Source: Onchidella celtica
Taxonomy: Eukaryota > Mollusca > Gastropoda > Systellommatophora > Onchidiidae
Reading direction: 5' to 3'
Assembly (NCBI GenBank): GCA_963931925.1
Contig: OZ007582.1
Span: 28,943,514 to 29,007,513 of the forward strand
DNA length: 64,000 nucleotides
Shown: positions 54,047 through 64,000 of the stretch, piece by piece
Layout: each line of letters begins with the position of its first letter
Numbering within the stretch: the stretch's first letter is position 1
The notes under the pieces: model-generated
The model's database searches: none
What the model was told of the DNA's origin: nothing
Seen by the model: the letters and a program-made list of their open reading frames with translations, nothing else
Program-made: the position numbers and the translations under genes

Positions 54047-54477
54047 TTAACCCTCTGACTACTCGTCAGCTTAGAATGACAAGGTTGTAAGTCCACCTTT
54101 TGGCTGGACCGAGTTGCACACTACTTCGACCGGCCTTCTCCCATTGTATGTCAAAGCATCAAGTAGATTTGGTATGTAATTTGTAAGTATTACTAAAGAA
54201 GAATGAAATAACAAGTCGTAACTGTTAAAGCAGTAAGCACACGAAACTTCGAGTTAACACCTTGTCATTCTAAGGCAAGGGTCACCAAACTACGGCCCGC
54301 GACGTCAGTTCATCCGGCCCGCCATGGTACTTGATTTTGTTTGATAAAACCAGGGATATCTAGAGCTACGGGATGAACAGATTGCTTATGCGGCCCGCCC
54401 TTGTAAGTCTGTCAGTTATCCGGCCCTCTGTGAAAAAAGTCTGGCGACCCCTGTTCTAAGTGGACGACACGGTTTAA
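54047..54477. mobile_element. TTAA-flanked MITE carrying a nested hAT MITE
   Basis: TTAA at 54047-54050 and 54474-54477. The inverted ends match as CTTAGAATGACAAGG (about 54072-54086) and CCTTGTCATTCTAAG (about 54260-54274), with further TTAA-proximal similarity. Without the inserted 178-bp element and one 8-bp duplication it would be about 245 bp. It is piggyBac-like by its target site. It is non-coding. Confidence 0.75.
54276..54453. mobile_element. hAT-type MITE nested in TTAA MITE
   Basis: 178 bp with ends CAAGGGTCACCAAACT and (reverse) CAGGGGTCGCCAGACT. The flanks TTCTAAGG (54268-54275) and TTCTAAGT (54454-54461) are an 8-bp target duplication with one mismatch, as expected for hAT. It is non-coding. 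Confidence 0.88.
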
Positions 54478-55039
54478 GCTAGATTCGGATTCCGGTTTTC
54501 GCACTTCGCCCACTCTTAGCGTTGTACATCAAAAGTGACCGCTTATATGTCATTTCAGTTCGTAGCGTCTTATTGAATTTCTCCGGCACAAGAGGCAAAA
54601 AAGGGCCGCTCTGGCTTCGATTTTCAGTCTATAAATGGGCGTCTCTTCAACCAGTCGATCTCATAATAATTATGTCCGTGGTGAAATATCCCTTCAATGT
54701 TACAGCTTGTTGCTGGACACTAAATGGATTCGCGTAAACTCGCGACTATTTTGTGCTGTTTTCTGATATTTTTCCGTGCAGTCCGTGCAGTGCGTGCGCA
54801 GTGCGTATGCTCCATTACGGCGATTTTTACGCCCCATCCTCGTTCTTGATCGTCTCCCCTCCCCCCCCCCACCCCCCCCATGCACGCTTTTCGTACACCT
54901 GGACTCAACGCCCCTCCCCCAATCTCCTTTTGTACCAGCGAGGGCCAATTAGAATGTTGAACATGTATGATTAAAGGGCCTTAATGGTTGAAAACTGTAA
55001 GCTCAGACAAGATGAAACTAACTCCATTTTTTTTTTTTT
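54478..55039. other. Intergenic
   Basis: C-rich tract at 54857-54880. No gene recognised. Confidence 0.4.
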
Positions 55040-55640
55040 TTAACAGAGTCAAACTATGGCAAAAAGAAAAGGTTGTGGGTGAGAAAAAGTACCAAACCGA
55101 TACAATAAAACGCAATGGGAAAAGAGAAGAAAACCCAAGCTTCTGGTGTTTAACTCTTTGTGTGCCAATCACCGATATATCGGTTCTTCTGCTGGTCACA
55201 TTTGTGCTAATCACCGATGTATCGGTGCACAAGAAGCTGGGCCTTTTTTTTTTATTGGTTTCGGGAAGAAAGAGACTTGACTTTCTATCAATAGATGCTG
55301 CTGTAGTCAGTCTTCATTTATCTCCCCCAATAGTTTCTTCCTGTTCAGCAAACGTGGAAAAATTCATGGCACACAGAGAGTTAAATCTTCGTCAGGAAAG
55401 TAAGAAACAAATTGAAACAGATTGGAAAATTGAACCAGTAAACCAATTAAACAATTTTTTATTATTGGCTCAATTGTCCAACCTGTTATTTTTTGTGTCC
55501 CCTCACGTTCCTGATGAAGGTTTGAACAGCGGAAGATTGATTTATCTTCCCTTTTTCTTTTGCCTTCTCTTACGCAAGGCATTTGCTACCCACAAGTTTT
55601 ACCTTTTGTCATCTTTTGACTTGGCTTCAAGCCTTTGATT
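55040..55640. mobile_element. Foldback family C, copy 5 (long, with nested MITE)
   Basis: The outer arms (about 55045-55140 and 55560-55640) carry the family C sequence (AAACTATGGCAAAAAGAAAA; complement CTTTTGACTTGGCTTCAAGC). Inner arms CTTCGTCAGGAA and TTCCTGATGAAG extend the stem. A TTAA MITE sits in the left arm; removing it restores the pairing. The 216-residue ORF over it is spurious. Confidence 0.7.
55150..55384. mobile_element. TTAA-flanked MITE nested in foldback C
   Basis: 235 bp between TTAA at 55150-55153 and 55381-55384. Terminal inverted repeats CTCTTTGTGTGCC and GGCACACAGAGAG match at 12 of 13 positions. Two subterminal palindromes, CACCGATATATCGGT and CACCGATGTATCGGTG, lie at about 55170 and 55212. 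It is piggyBac-like and non-coding. Confidence 0.8.
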
Positions 55641-56963
55641 CCCCCGTGTATTTTCGGTGGCTTTTATAATAATTATTTCGTCAATTTTTCTAACAGAGAG
55701 TGGCTGGAAATGTGGTTAGTTAATGGTGTTTTTGCATAATGAACTGTCTGACTGTTTCATTACAGACAAGACTTGTATCATTATGTTCTGGTACTTAATT
55801 GATTTCTGCACACAAAAAAAAAAAAAAAACCCCAAAAAAGCAAAACAAAACAAACAAATTATTACCAATCTTTTCAATCCATTACCAAGATAAAAAAAAA
55901 CCGTACGAACCCTCCCTGGCACCTCCAACTCTCCATGTACGCTTGTCCCAGGCTAAAACCACCCTCCCCTCTTTAATCCCCTCCTCCCCCCCCCCCCCGC
56001 CTTAAGTACTTTATCTATGGCTCCTTAGACAGTCATCTGACCTCCCTGTAGCAATTTCGCTGTTCTCTTGTCAGTTGTGGTTTCTGGTCGAGCCCCGCCA
56101 TTTCTTTTTCTTCCTGTTTTTCGTTTGGCTTCCAATTTATTTGTCTACTTAACCTGTCTAGTCGTCTCCCTATCGAACTCTCCCCGCCCCCCCCCCCACC
56201 CCGGGTAACTGGAGTTGATTTGGTGAGGAGAGATGAGAGGAGGCTTTTAAAATCACAAACGTCCTGGTGTTTAAGTTTCGGATCATTATTGTTGACATGA
56301 AACAAGAAGATTGTACCGGTGTCGTCCAATAATTTTGCTTTCAACTATGTGGTTTTTTGTTTTTTTTCCAGAAATGCATGGTTTTTAGGCCAGAAATTTG
56401 CCAGACTCGAGAGCTCAAGTCCCGCATGGCAAAATAACAATGGCTGTTGAAATTCAGTGTTCATTATTAATAGTTAAATGCCAGTTTTAAAAATGTGTTC
56501 CACATTCACCGATAGCATAGCCCACGCGCCCATTTACCAAGTTTAATCAGCGGTCTAGATGGACGATGACGTCAAGTCATTGAGATTCAACTGTTGGTTG
56601 GTGGGCCAGGTCTCATTCAAACTTAGTGTCGTGTCGTCACCATAATTATATCACCAATCAAAGTCGGCTATGGCGCACTTGTGTTCCTACTTCGGACGCG
56701 CCGAAACCGTCTGGTGTCAGTTGGTGCAAGAGATATCTCGCGCACTGACTTAAAGTAGACTCAGTGTGCGACGGGCCTTAGAACTTGCATTCGCTATATT
56801 TTCATACTAGCGGTCAGATGTTCCTCTATTTCTCATCCCCTGTTCTGTAATTCTTTTCGATATCCGCCCCGCTGAATTCTTACAACAAACTCAATGGCTG
56901 TCATTGTTTTCATACCCTTAACCTATCCCTAGACTAAATTTATTCCCTCCCTTGTAAGCCTAG
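55641..56963. other. Intergenic
   Basis: A run near 55814, C runs near 55985 and 56187. No gene recognised. Confidence 0.4.
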
Positions 56964-56964
56964 T

Positions 56965-57008
<44 letters not shown>

Positions 57009-57155
57009 GAGAGAGAGACCAACGGACAGACGGACAGGCTGCGCTGACAGACACGCATACAGACAGGCAAAAAGACAGACTGACAGATAGATAGATTGAT
57101 AGACAGACAGACAGGCTGACCCTCTGACAGACCTCAGACAGACAGCCAAAGAGAG

Positions 57156-57193
<38 letters not shown>

Positions 57194-57196
57194 GCT

Positions 57197-57236
<40 letters not shown>

Positions 57237-57245
57237 GCTGGATAG
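56964..57245. repeat. (GA)n, (GACA)n and (GATA)n region
   Basis: A GA tract at 56964-57017, then mixed GACA and GATA repeats. The Cys/Leu-rich frames are artefacts. Confidence 0.95.
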
Positions 57246-58534
57246 ATAGCTGATACTCTCTTAAAAGTGCAATACGATCTTTACCCTTACAATAGAAGAA
57301 TGTACCCACTGAACACAAGAAACCGCACCCAGATTTCATGAAAAAACAACAACAACAACACTTCAATCCCCGGTCTACAAGACAGCTCACCATTAGCCAA
57401 ATGAAACCTGTTGGACAAAGAGTTCAGTAAAGAGTATACATCACTCGTTGGTATGAAATTGAATTTCTTGCCTCTACCCCCTCCCTCTTCCGCTTCTCCC
57501 TGGTCTTTTTAAGGGTGAGTGGAGGTTGGGGGAGGGGGGGGGGAAAGACTGGATTTCTTGCCCCTGTCTCCCTGCCCCTCCCCTCCCCTGGGTTTTTTGA
57601 GGGTCGGGGTCGAGAAGGGGACGTGTTTTCTTTTTTATGTATAAGCGATAGAATTGACTTGTCATAAAGAACTATGAGAGTTGGCTCGGTTTTCATTTAG
57701 GAAAAAGCAATGTTTGGTGCTGGCCCATGGACAAGACCTGCCGACAGAGTGGCTGATAGCAAAGTCTGAAATCTACGCAGGAACAAAAGACAGACTTGGT
57801 TACACAAGCAGAGAAATAGCCAATCAGCGGCCGAGGCGGTGCAAGTCTAGACTGTACTAGACAGACCACCAAACGACGGGTATTGTGGAGAGTTCCGGTC
57901 ACATGTTAATCACGGGCATGCGCAATAACACGGGTTCTGTTCTCGTTGAATCTCGCGGGCAGTTTATCGTTACAACCAATTTCTTTTGACGTCCGAGGGT
58001 TTGGCGAGGAGGCTCTAACAAAAGCGCAGACCTACGGGCTATCACTTTCATCAAGCATGTATTCATCCGCCGGGCGGCCATCTTTGATCTAACAGTTTTA
58101 CATGTGTAAAGATCCCTGTCATCAGTAACCAATCATCAATCACAACGCACAACAAGACACAAAAAAAAAAAAGGTTGCATCAACGCGCACCCATCTATGT
58201 CTTGAACAGAAAAACTTCGAATTCGTGCCAGGAAGGTTAATAATAAAGCATTGATTCCCTCCAACCCCCCCCCCCCCCAACCCCTTCCTTTTTTGAAATC
58301 TAAAACAGTAGTTCCCGATCGGGTATTGGGGTGGAGTTTGGGGAGGAGGTGGCTTTTTCGGGGTGAAAATACCTAGCCCGTTAAATAATGCCCATTCCAT
58401 GGCATTGTATTGTGAAAGGAAAGGGTATCTTTAAATTGTTTTTACTCCATAAATTATATCAAGGTTGATTTTTTTTTCACTTAGGTTCAGAAGATCCATT
58501 AAAATACACGACATATTATTTTTAAAAAGGACAC
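57246..58534. other. Intergenic
   Basis: G runs near 57533 and a C run near 58265. No gene recognised. Confidence 0.4.
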
Positions 58535-58672
58535 AAAAAAACTGTGCAGTCACAGCATTTTCTGTCTTCACTTTTTCTTTGCGTTTCACTATATCATTTG
58601 GGTATTGTTTCTTACGCCGGGCTTTTATACATACAACTTTTCCTTTTTGCCAATGTTTGACTTTCCGTTAAA
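58535..58672. mobile_element. Foldback family C, copy 6 (partial)
   Basis: AAAAACTGTGCAGTCACAGC, then the complementary arm TATTGTTTCTTACGCCGGGC, ATACAACTTTTCCTTTTTGC and CAATGTTTGACTTT. Confidence 0.55.
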
Positions 58673-59080
58673 ATCTACTACAGGCAAGAATTTGCAGGCT
58701 TTAAAGAAACAACAGAACCTTCGAATCTTTTAATTTTCCTCATCTCTACCTGAAGTTCCATAGAGGCCATTATTAAAGAAAGAACTCTAGCTTATTTCTC
58801 CAGATGAAAGTTGGTTTCGACAAGCATTGTGTCAAGGGAGGCCAAGGACGAGACTTCAGGTCCTACTTTTCGAGCTCATTTGTCTAAAATGCCGCTCTTA
58901 CCTTGAGGCTCGGATAAAATCGTTAATAAGCGATATTTACGTCTGAAATACGTCCTAAATGAATATTTGTCCACGTAATTTACTGTCAAGGTTTTATAAT
59001 TTTTGGGTCACGCAGTCATGACATTTAAGGACTTTACCATTATGCTTCATTATAGAGTATTATTCATTTCTCTGTCTGTC
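58673..59080. other. Intergenic
   Basis: Nothing recognised. Confidence 0.4.
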
Positions 59081-59413
<333 letters not shown>

Positions 59414-62118
59414 TTCACTAATCCCAGTCTCTTTCATCATACCTGTAACAAATCCCTCATCCCCCCCCCCCCAAACCCCGTCCTCTCACTCCCTCAGCCT
59501 CTTCTAACTTAGTTCTAAACGCCATTTCCCGAATGACAAAACCAGTTTTAATGCAAAAAGGCCAGGCTTACGCAGCCAACAGCTATTTCGGGGACAGAGA
59601 GGCAAAATTCAATAATGTCCCGATCAAGTTCAAAAATTGAAAAAAAAAAAAAACAACTCCATATGGCTACAAAGATTGAGGGAACAAAAGGGAATTCGAA
59701 CTGTCTCGAGAAGATAACTCCGATAGGATTATTACATTGATATAATTAACTTTTAGTACATGCAATCTCAACATCGAAGAGCGTTGACCCAAATATGAAA
59801 AAAAAAGGGTCAATAACTCTGGTCTATTTATGGTTCGGCCTGTGAGTTGTCCGTCCTTATTCAAGTCTCCTATTCACTGTTTTTCCTCAAATCTCCATCA
59901 CATTGTCATTACCCATAAAAAATGTCCTATTTCGTCAAAAACAAGCAGGGGCAAATTAGAGTAGGAGAGAAAAAAAATTAAAGGCTTGAAAGGTAAAAAG
60001 ATGAACCGGAAAATGAATAGGTGAATACGTCTTTTTTAAAAATTCTCCTTTGTTTTTAATATCCTGAATTAATTGGAAAAGATTAGCGGTGAATTATAAT
60101 TTGAAATTTCACCAATAACTTCAGCTATAAACTTGAGGATACCACATTAACTAAGCATGGCGCACGCCAGCCGAATTTGATCAACCGATTGATTTTGTAT
60201 GGTGACGTCACGACTATTGTGAATGGATCTTAAATGAACTCAGACTTAAGGTGAAAAACCAAATTCTGAGATAACCCCTCCAAAGGGGGAAACACTCTCT
60301 ACAGAAATTGAGAATTAATTGTTTATTAAACTATGAAAGATTAGCCATTTTTCTGTATTCAGTTGAAGCATTTTGCCTGAAATTGTCTTAGACATATTTC
60401 AATATTCTAAAGAGGTGTAGACATTTTAGCTCTGTTTCGTCAGCTCCACCCACAATTAGTTTCAATAAGACCTCGCCGTCCAGTCGACTAGAGACACAGG
60501 ATATCGAGACTGACCAATTCATTATTTTCAGTCAGCATTCTTGTGCGCGTACCATCCATATCGACAATGCAACAATTCGCACCACACTCCCTTCATAACT
60601 GAACGAAAAAGATTAGTAACACAGAGGTACTGTGAGTAGTACTCACCGTGTTTATACGCGCAAAAGCTGTGGACATAAATAGTGAAAGAGGGAATGGTCC
60701 GTCTCGGTATTCTGTGTCTCGGGTATAATCTCCCTGAAACTCAACAAGTTGTGAACCAGTTGACCGACCAGCTGACCGACCAAAATCTGCTAGTGCGTTT
60801 TTAGGCTTATGTGCAACGGAGAAATCCAATCTAATTTTCAGTAAAAATGGAATTGTCTGCGTGGGAGAATTTTTTCACTAAGTCCATTTTACCCCGTCTA
60901 CGTCACTGTTTCGACACGTGTCTGCGCACGTGTTTGTTTGTATGGAAGACAAACTGTGCGCCAATGTCAAACGCAGTCAAAATAACTTACGCAAGACATT
61001 TTGTGTCCGGGATATTTCGCAAAACGAAGATTATCAAAATAACGACGAACATTTCAGGGCCGTCTTGCCAAATTTAACACTAATCCTTTTTCAAAAACAA
61101 CATAACAACAAGAAGACTGGGTTTTTTTCATTTTGTTGTTGTTGTTGTTGTTAAATATGATGATAATTCCACATAGCAAATTTTAATGCTTTTCACTATA
61201 ACATTTTACCATGTGTAGGAAATGATGGAAACAGGACAGAATTTAAAAAAAAAAAAATTTGTTCAATAATGCCGTGCCAAATTGTGTGACAAGCCACCGC
61301 TAAGACTTTAAAATCGGAAGACTACCGGAAATAACTGTTCTCATTTACTTAAATCGGACTTGAGCACTTGTGCAGTTTTAAAAATGTATTATATTTATTC
61401 ATAAATGTATTAATTTATGTATCTAGTTATTTACATGTGCAATTTTAAACACGTATTTACTCATTTATTTATACATTTACTTCTTCGTTTACGCATTTTT
61501 CTCTTTATTTGTTCGTTTCACACTAAAACCAAGGCAAAACAGAATCGACGCTAAGCGCCGCCAACTTTAAACACGTCACAGGACGTGACGTCAAATTTCC
61601 AAGTCGTTGGAAAGAATTCGACCTTGGAGGCGCTCATATTCACTCAACTTTAATTTTATTATTTTCGGGGGGGGGGGGGTGTAGGAGAGGTGCATTTGGG
61701 TAGGCCATTGATTTGTTATTTTTTCTGAAAATATTTCAGTTTTCTTGCTTGACTTTTTACAGTCACGCTGAGCATTTCTGAGCACAACTTTTGTTGCTGC
61801 ACTCTGCCGCCAAATGTGTCATTTCCAACACAGGCAGTTTCTCTCCCTTTTTACCCCAAACCCTCCAGTGTCCTCGTGCAGATTCTCGACCCTGTCTTGT
61901 GTACACACATCATTACATCATTATCTTCAATGAAATTATCTCCCCTTCTGGCATTTTCTGCGTCACTGATATTTCCCAGAGTTTATCCCCCCCCCCCCCC
62001 CCCTAAGCGTAACATTTAAATTGAATGTCAGATACCACAGTGGGTTTTGTGCAGATAATTGTCCAGTTTTTTATCTGTTATTTTATTGTATTTTTATCTT
62101 TACTCCTAGAATTAATGC
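59414..62118. other. Intergenic
   Basis: C run near 59461, TTGTTG repeats near 61132-61152, G run near 61666, C run near 61987. Short TGACGTCA-type palindromes occur (for example about 61574-61592). The 76-residue ORF at 60847 has an ATG with A at -3 but no domain and no support. Confidence 0.4.
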
Positions 62119-62705
62119 ATGCCTTGTTTTCACATAATCTGCCTTGAAATAGTGTTTCATTCCGACAGGCCCGTGGTTAGTGAACGCTCCTGGTAGGGTC
62201 TCCTTCTGTCCTACCATTCTGCTGTAATTCTGTCTATCATCTTGTATTTTTCCTAGCACAAGACCGCCGTTATTGTGTTGACGCACTCACTCCAAACTCA
62301 AACTCAGATCTGAAGATGCAACCACAGTCCTAGCAGAAATCCCACTTTAAGTTTAAAACTGCAGGCATCTGACGCTTTACTGAAGGAAGCTACTTAAACA
62401 CCGGATGATTATTATTTTTTTTTTGATTTTTGTATTTCTAACGCCATACGGACAAACTGGGTTTTGCATCTGCTCGGTGAATTTCAGGTAGGATTTTATG
62501 ATTAGGTCCAGGTTCTTGTTTTCACACTTTCTTTCTTGTAAACAGTGTTTCATTCCAGAAGGCGAAGGGTTGGCGAGTGCTTCTGATAGAGTCTCCTTCT
62601 GTCCTGTCGTTCTACTCCATCTTGATTTTTCCCGAGCACAATGTGACCGTGATCGTTTCGAGGTACTTTCTCCATAGCTTGGAGTCAAAACTCCAACTCA
62701 TTCAA
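62119..62705. repeat. Two diverged direct copies of a repeat ending in repeat D
   Basis: About 62119-62310 and 62510-62705, offset about 391 bp. Shared blocks are TTGTTTTCACA, AGTGTTTCATTCC, GTCTCCTTCTGTCCT and GAGCACAA, ending in the repeat D motif. This shows repeat D is the end of a longer unit of about 190 bp. The coding strand, if any, is unknown. Confidence 0.65.
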
Positions 62706-63399
62706 AGTCAGTCAAAGGATAAAAACAACCCGTGCAGCTCCACCCATCATCTTCTGAACTGCAAGCCAAACCAGAGAGTATAGATGTATAGAGACGTTTC
62801 ACTATTGGTCGATTTGCACTGCGAGGCACGGGAGGTGCCGCGAAACCATTGTTAGTGTGGAGTGGAAATTAGGTCGCTGCGGTAAACAATACCCGTTAGT
62901 ACATTTCCACGGGGCGTAAGAGATTACAAACGGCTTGTAGTTTCAGTCAGCCCAAAAATATGAACAAACCGCAGTAAACAGATATGCATACTATCTATGG
63001 TGAAGAAGGTCTCTTTAAATTCTTGTTACAGCAGCAACCTAGTTTCGCCATTTGGCGGAAGCGAGATATCTCTATAAATACATACTCTCTGGCCAAACCT
63101 AGTTTTTTTCCTGGACCTGGATATTGTTAAGGGACCGCCCACCAATTACAAATCCAAATAGAGAAAATACCGACTTGTGTTCAGTGCCTCAGCTATTATC
63201 TTACTATGTAAAACACCACGGTCCCCTAACAAAAAGCTTTGCTGGATTGTTCCTCGTTTTATCTGCCCAAACCAAGACAGTTTCCTATGGTGCCAAATGA
63301 AATCAATCCAGACATTGGTTTTCTTTTGAGAGTAAATCTGCGCTGTCACTGATACTGTCTATTCTGCGTTGAAGACTGGGAAGAGAAACAAATCTGAGG
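62706..63399. other. Intergenic
   Basis: Nothing recognised. A minus-strand frame at 63146-63349 faintly resembles a reverse transcriptase tail but is too weak to call. Confidence 0.4.
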
Positions 63400-63720
63400 G
63401 TCCAAAATTTCCAACGCAAAATTTTACATGACATTGGGAAACTGTTTTAGATAAGAAAATGTAACGACAAATAATGAACACATGCATGAATGAATGTATA
63501 AATACATAAGCTGAAAGTACATTAATTAATGAACTGATTTATTAATTTATTAATTAAAACAAGTTTGGCACCGAAAACATTTTCTACCATTAAATTCCGC
63601 ATGGCTTTGAGAAACTGTTCTAACTAATGAATCCATGCATGAACGAATGAATAAATAAAGAGAAATAAATAAATAAATAGAATAAATAAATAAATAAATT
63701 TAATGTTGTTGGAAAGGGCA
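63400..63720. repeat. Degenerate tandem duplication with AATA repeats
   Basis: Two units of about 170 bp sharing CATG, TTGRGAAACTGTT, TGCATGAAYGAATG and AATAAATA. The second ends in (AAAT)n at about 63645-63700. Confidence 0.6.
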
Positions 63721-63831
63721 TACGATTAACGGGTCACTATGACAGTGTTACGAATCCTCAAATCTTCCACATACGAAATGTCACTTTTCTCCCACAGATA
63801 TCCTATTCCCAGTCTACACTGAGCAGATCAC

Positions 63832-63840
63832 TATATAAAA
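63832..63840 (+). promoter_or_regulatory. Strong TATA-box candidate at window edge
   Basis: TATATAAAA within CACTATATAAAACACAGC. An ATG follows at 63984 (AGCGCCATGCTG, G at -3) after a frame that runs off the window. It may be the start of a gene transcribed rightward. Confidence 0.35.
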
Positions 63841-64000
63841 CACAGCATGATACCGCCCTCAACTGTCAGTCTCATACAGTTGTGGGGAACACAAAAACTC
63901 GGGCATCTGAACTTTCATGAACAGTCATGCAGCACGGCATTGTGGAGTGCAGTAGTGCTGTAGGCTACCACAGCTAAAGCGCCATGCTGTTCCGTGGAGT

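Noticed and set aside
54988-55638. 216-residue plus-strand ORF
   Set aside because: It spans a foldback element and a nested MITE, starts outside a good context and shows no domain.
60847-61077. 76-residue ORF with a fair start context
   Set aside because: No domain, no splice or promoter evidence, and a length expected by chance.
63146-63349. Minus-strand frame resembling a reverse transcriptase tail
   Set aside because: Similarity is limited to a few residues (HHRKLSWFGQI) and could be chance.

Overview
The window looks like an animal nuclear genome, most likely a marine mollusc and probably a gastropod. The grounds are a very low gene density, an interspersed-repeat landscape of LINE fragments, a tRNA-derived SINE, hairpin MITEs and a K02A2.6-type Gypsy element, abundant CT/GA/CA and tetranucleotide microsatellites, and an animal CYP2-clan cytochrome P450. 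The species assignment is inference; nothing in the sequence names it. No bacterial operon, CRISPR array, rRNA or free-standing tRNA gene is visible.

Only two long reading frames are convincingly protein coding. The first is the 1353-codon gag-pol of a complete 5.2 kb Gypsy-class LTR retrotransposon (5711-10889). Its 173-bp LTRs differ at two positions, and it has a 5-bp target duplication, a tRNA-Leu-type primer-binding site and a polypurine tract. It sits inside an older antisense LINE relic. The second is a microsomal cytochrome P450 (30961-32499) with the whole coding region in one exon. An untranslated first exon (about 29285-29389) and a 1.56 kb 5'UTR intron are proposed. A tandem duplicate of the gene's 3' end lies just downstream.

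The rest is repeat-rich non-coding DNA. From left to right: 0.8-5.6 kb holds a TTAA-flanked MITE and several foldback elements; 5.6-11 kb holds the LINE relic and the Gypsy element; 12.3-13.2 kb has a near-perfect hairpin, a LINE 3' end and a SINE; 16.3 kb has a 255-bp MITE; 17.2-17.9 kb is a (CCGT)/(CCAT) array; 21.8-27.7 kb is a 5.4 kb inverted duplication with about 1-kb arms whose core is about 99% identical; 29-33 kb is the P450 locus; 33-47 kb has MITEs, a degenerate 64-bp satellite and a twin-primed LINE; 49-56 kb has hairpin MITEs, two minisatellites and two nested transposon insertions; 57-64 kb is mostly simple repeats and unassigned sequence, with a TATA-type promoter candidate at the right edge.

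I found no evidence for a new multi-gene system. The observations most worth following are the inverted duplication with its conserved core, the nested MITEs whose insertion history can be read directly, the P450's non-canonical I-helix and C-helix residues with a splice-dependent uORF, and the repeat family that carries CT microsatellites with it. Repeat boundaries were judged by eye and may be off by several bases.
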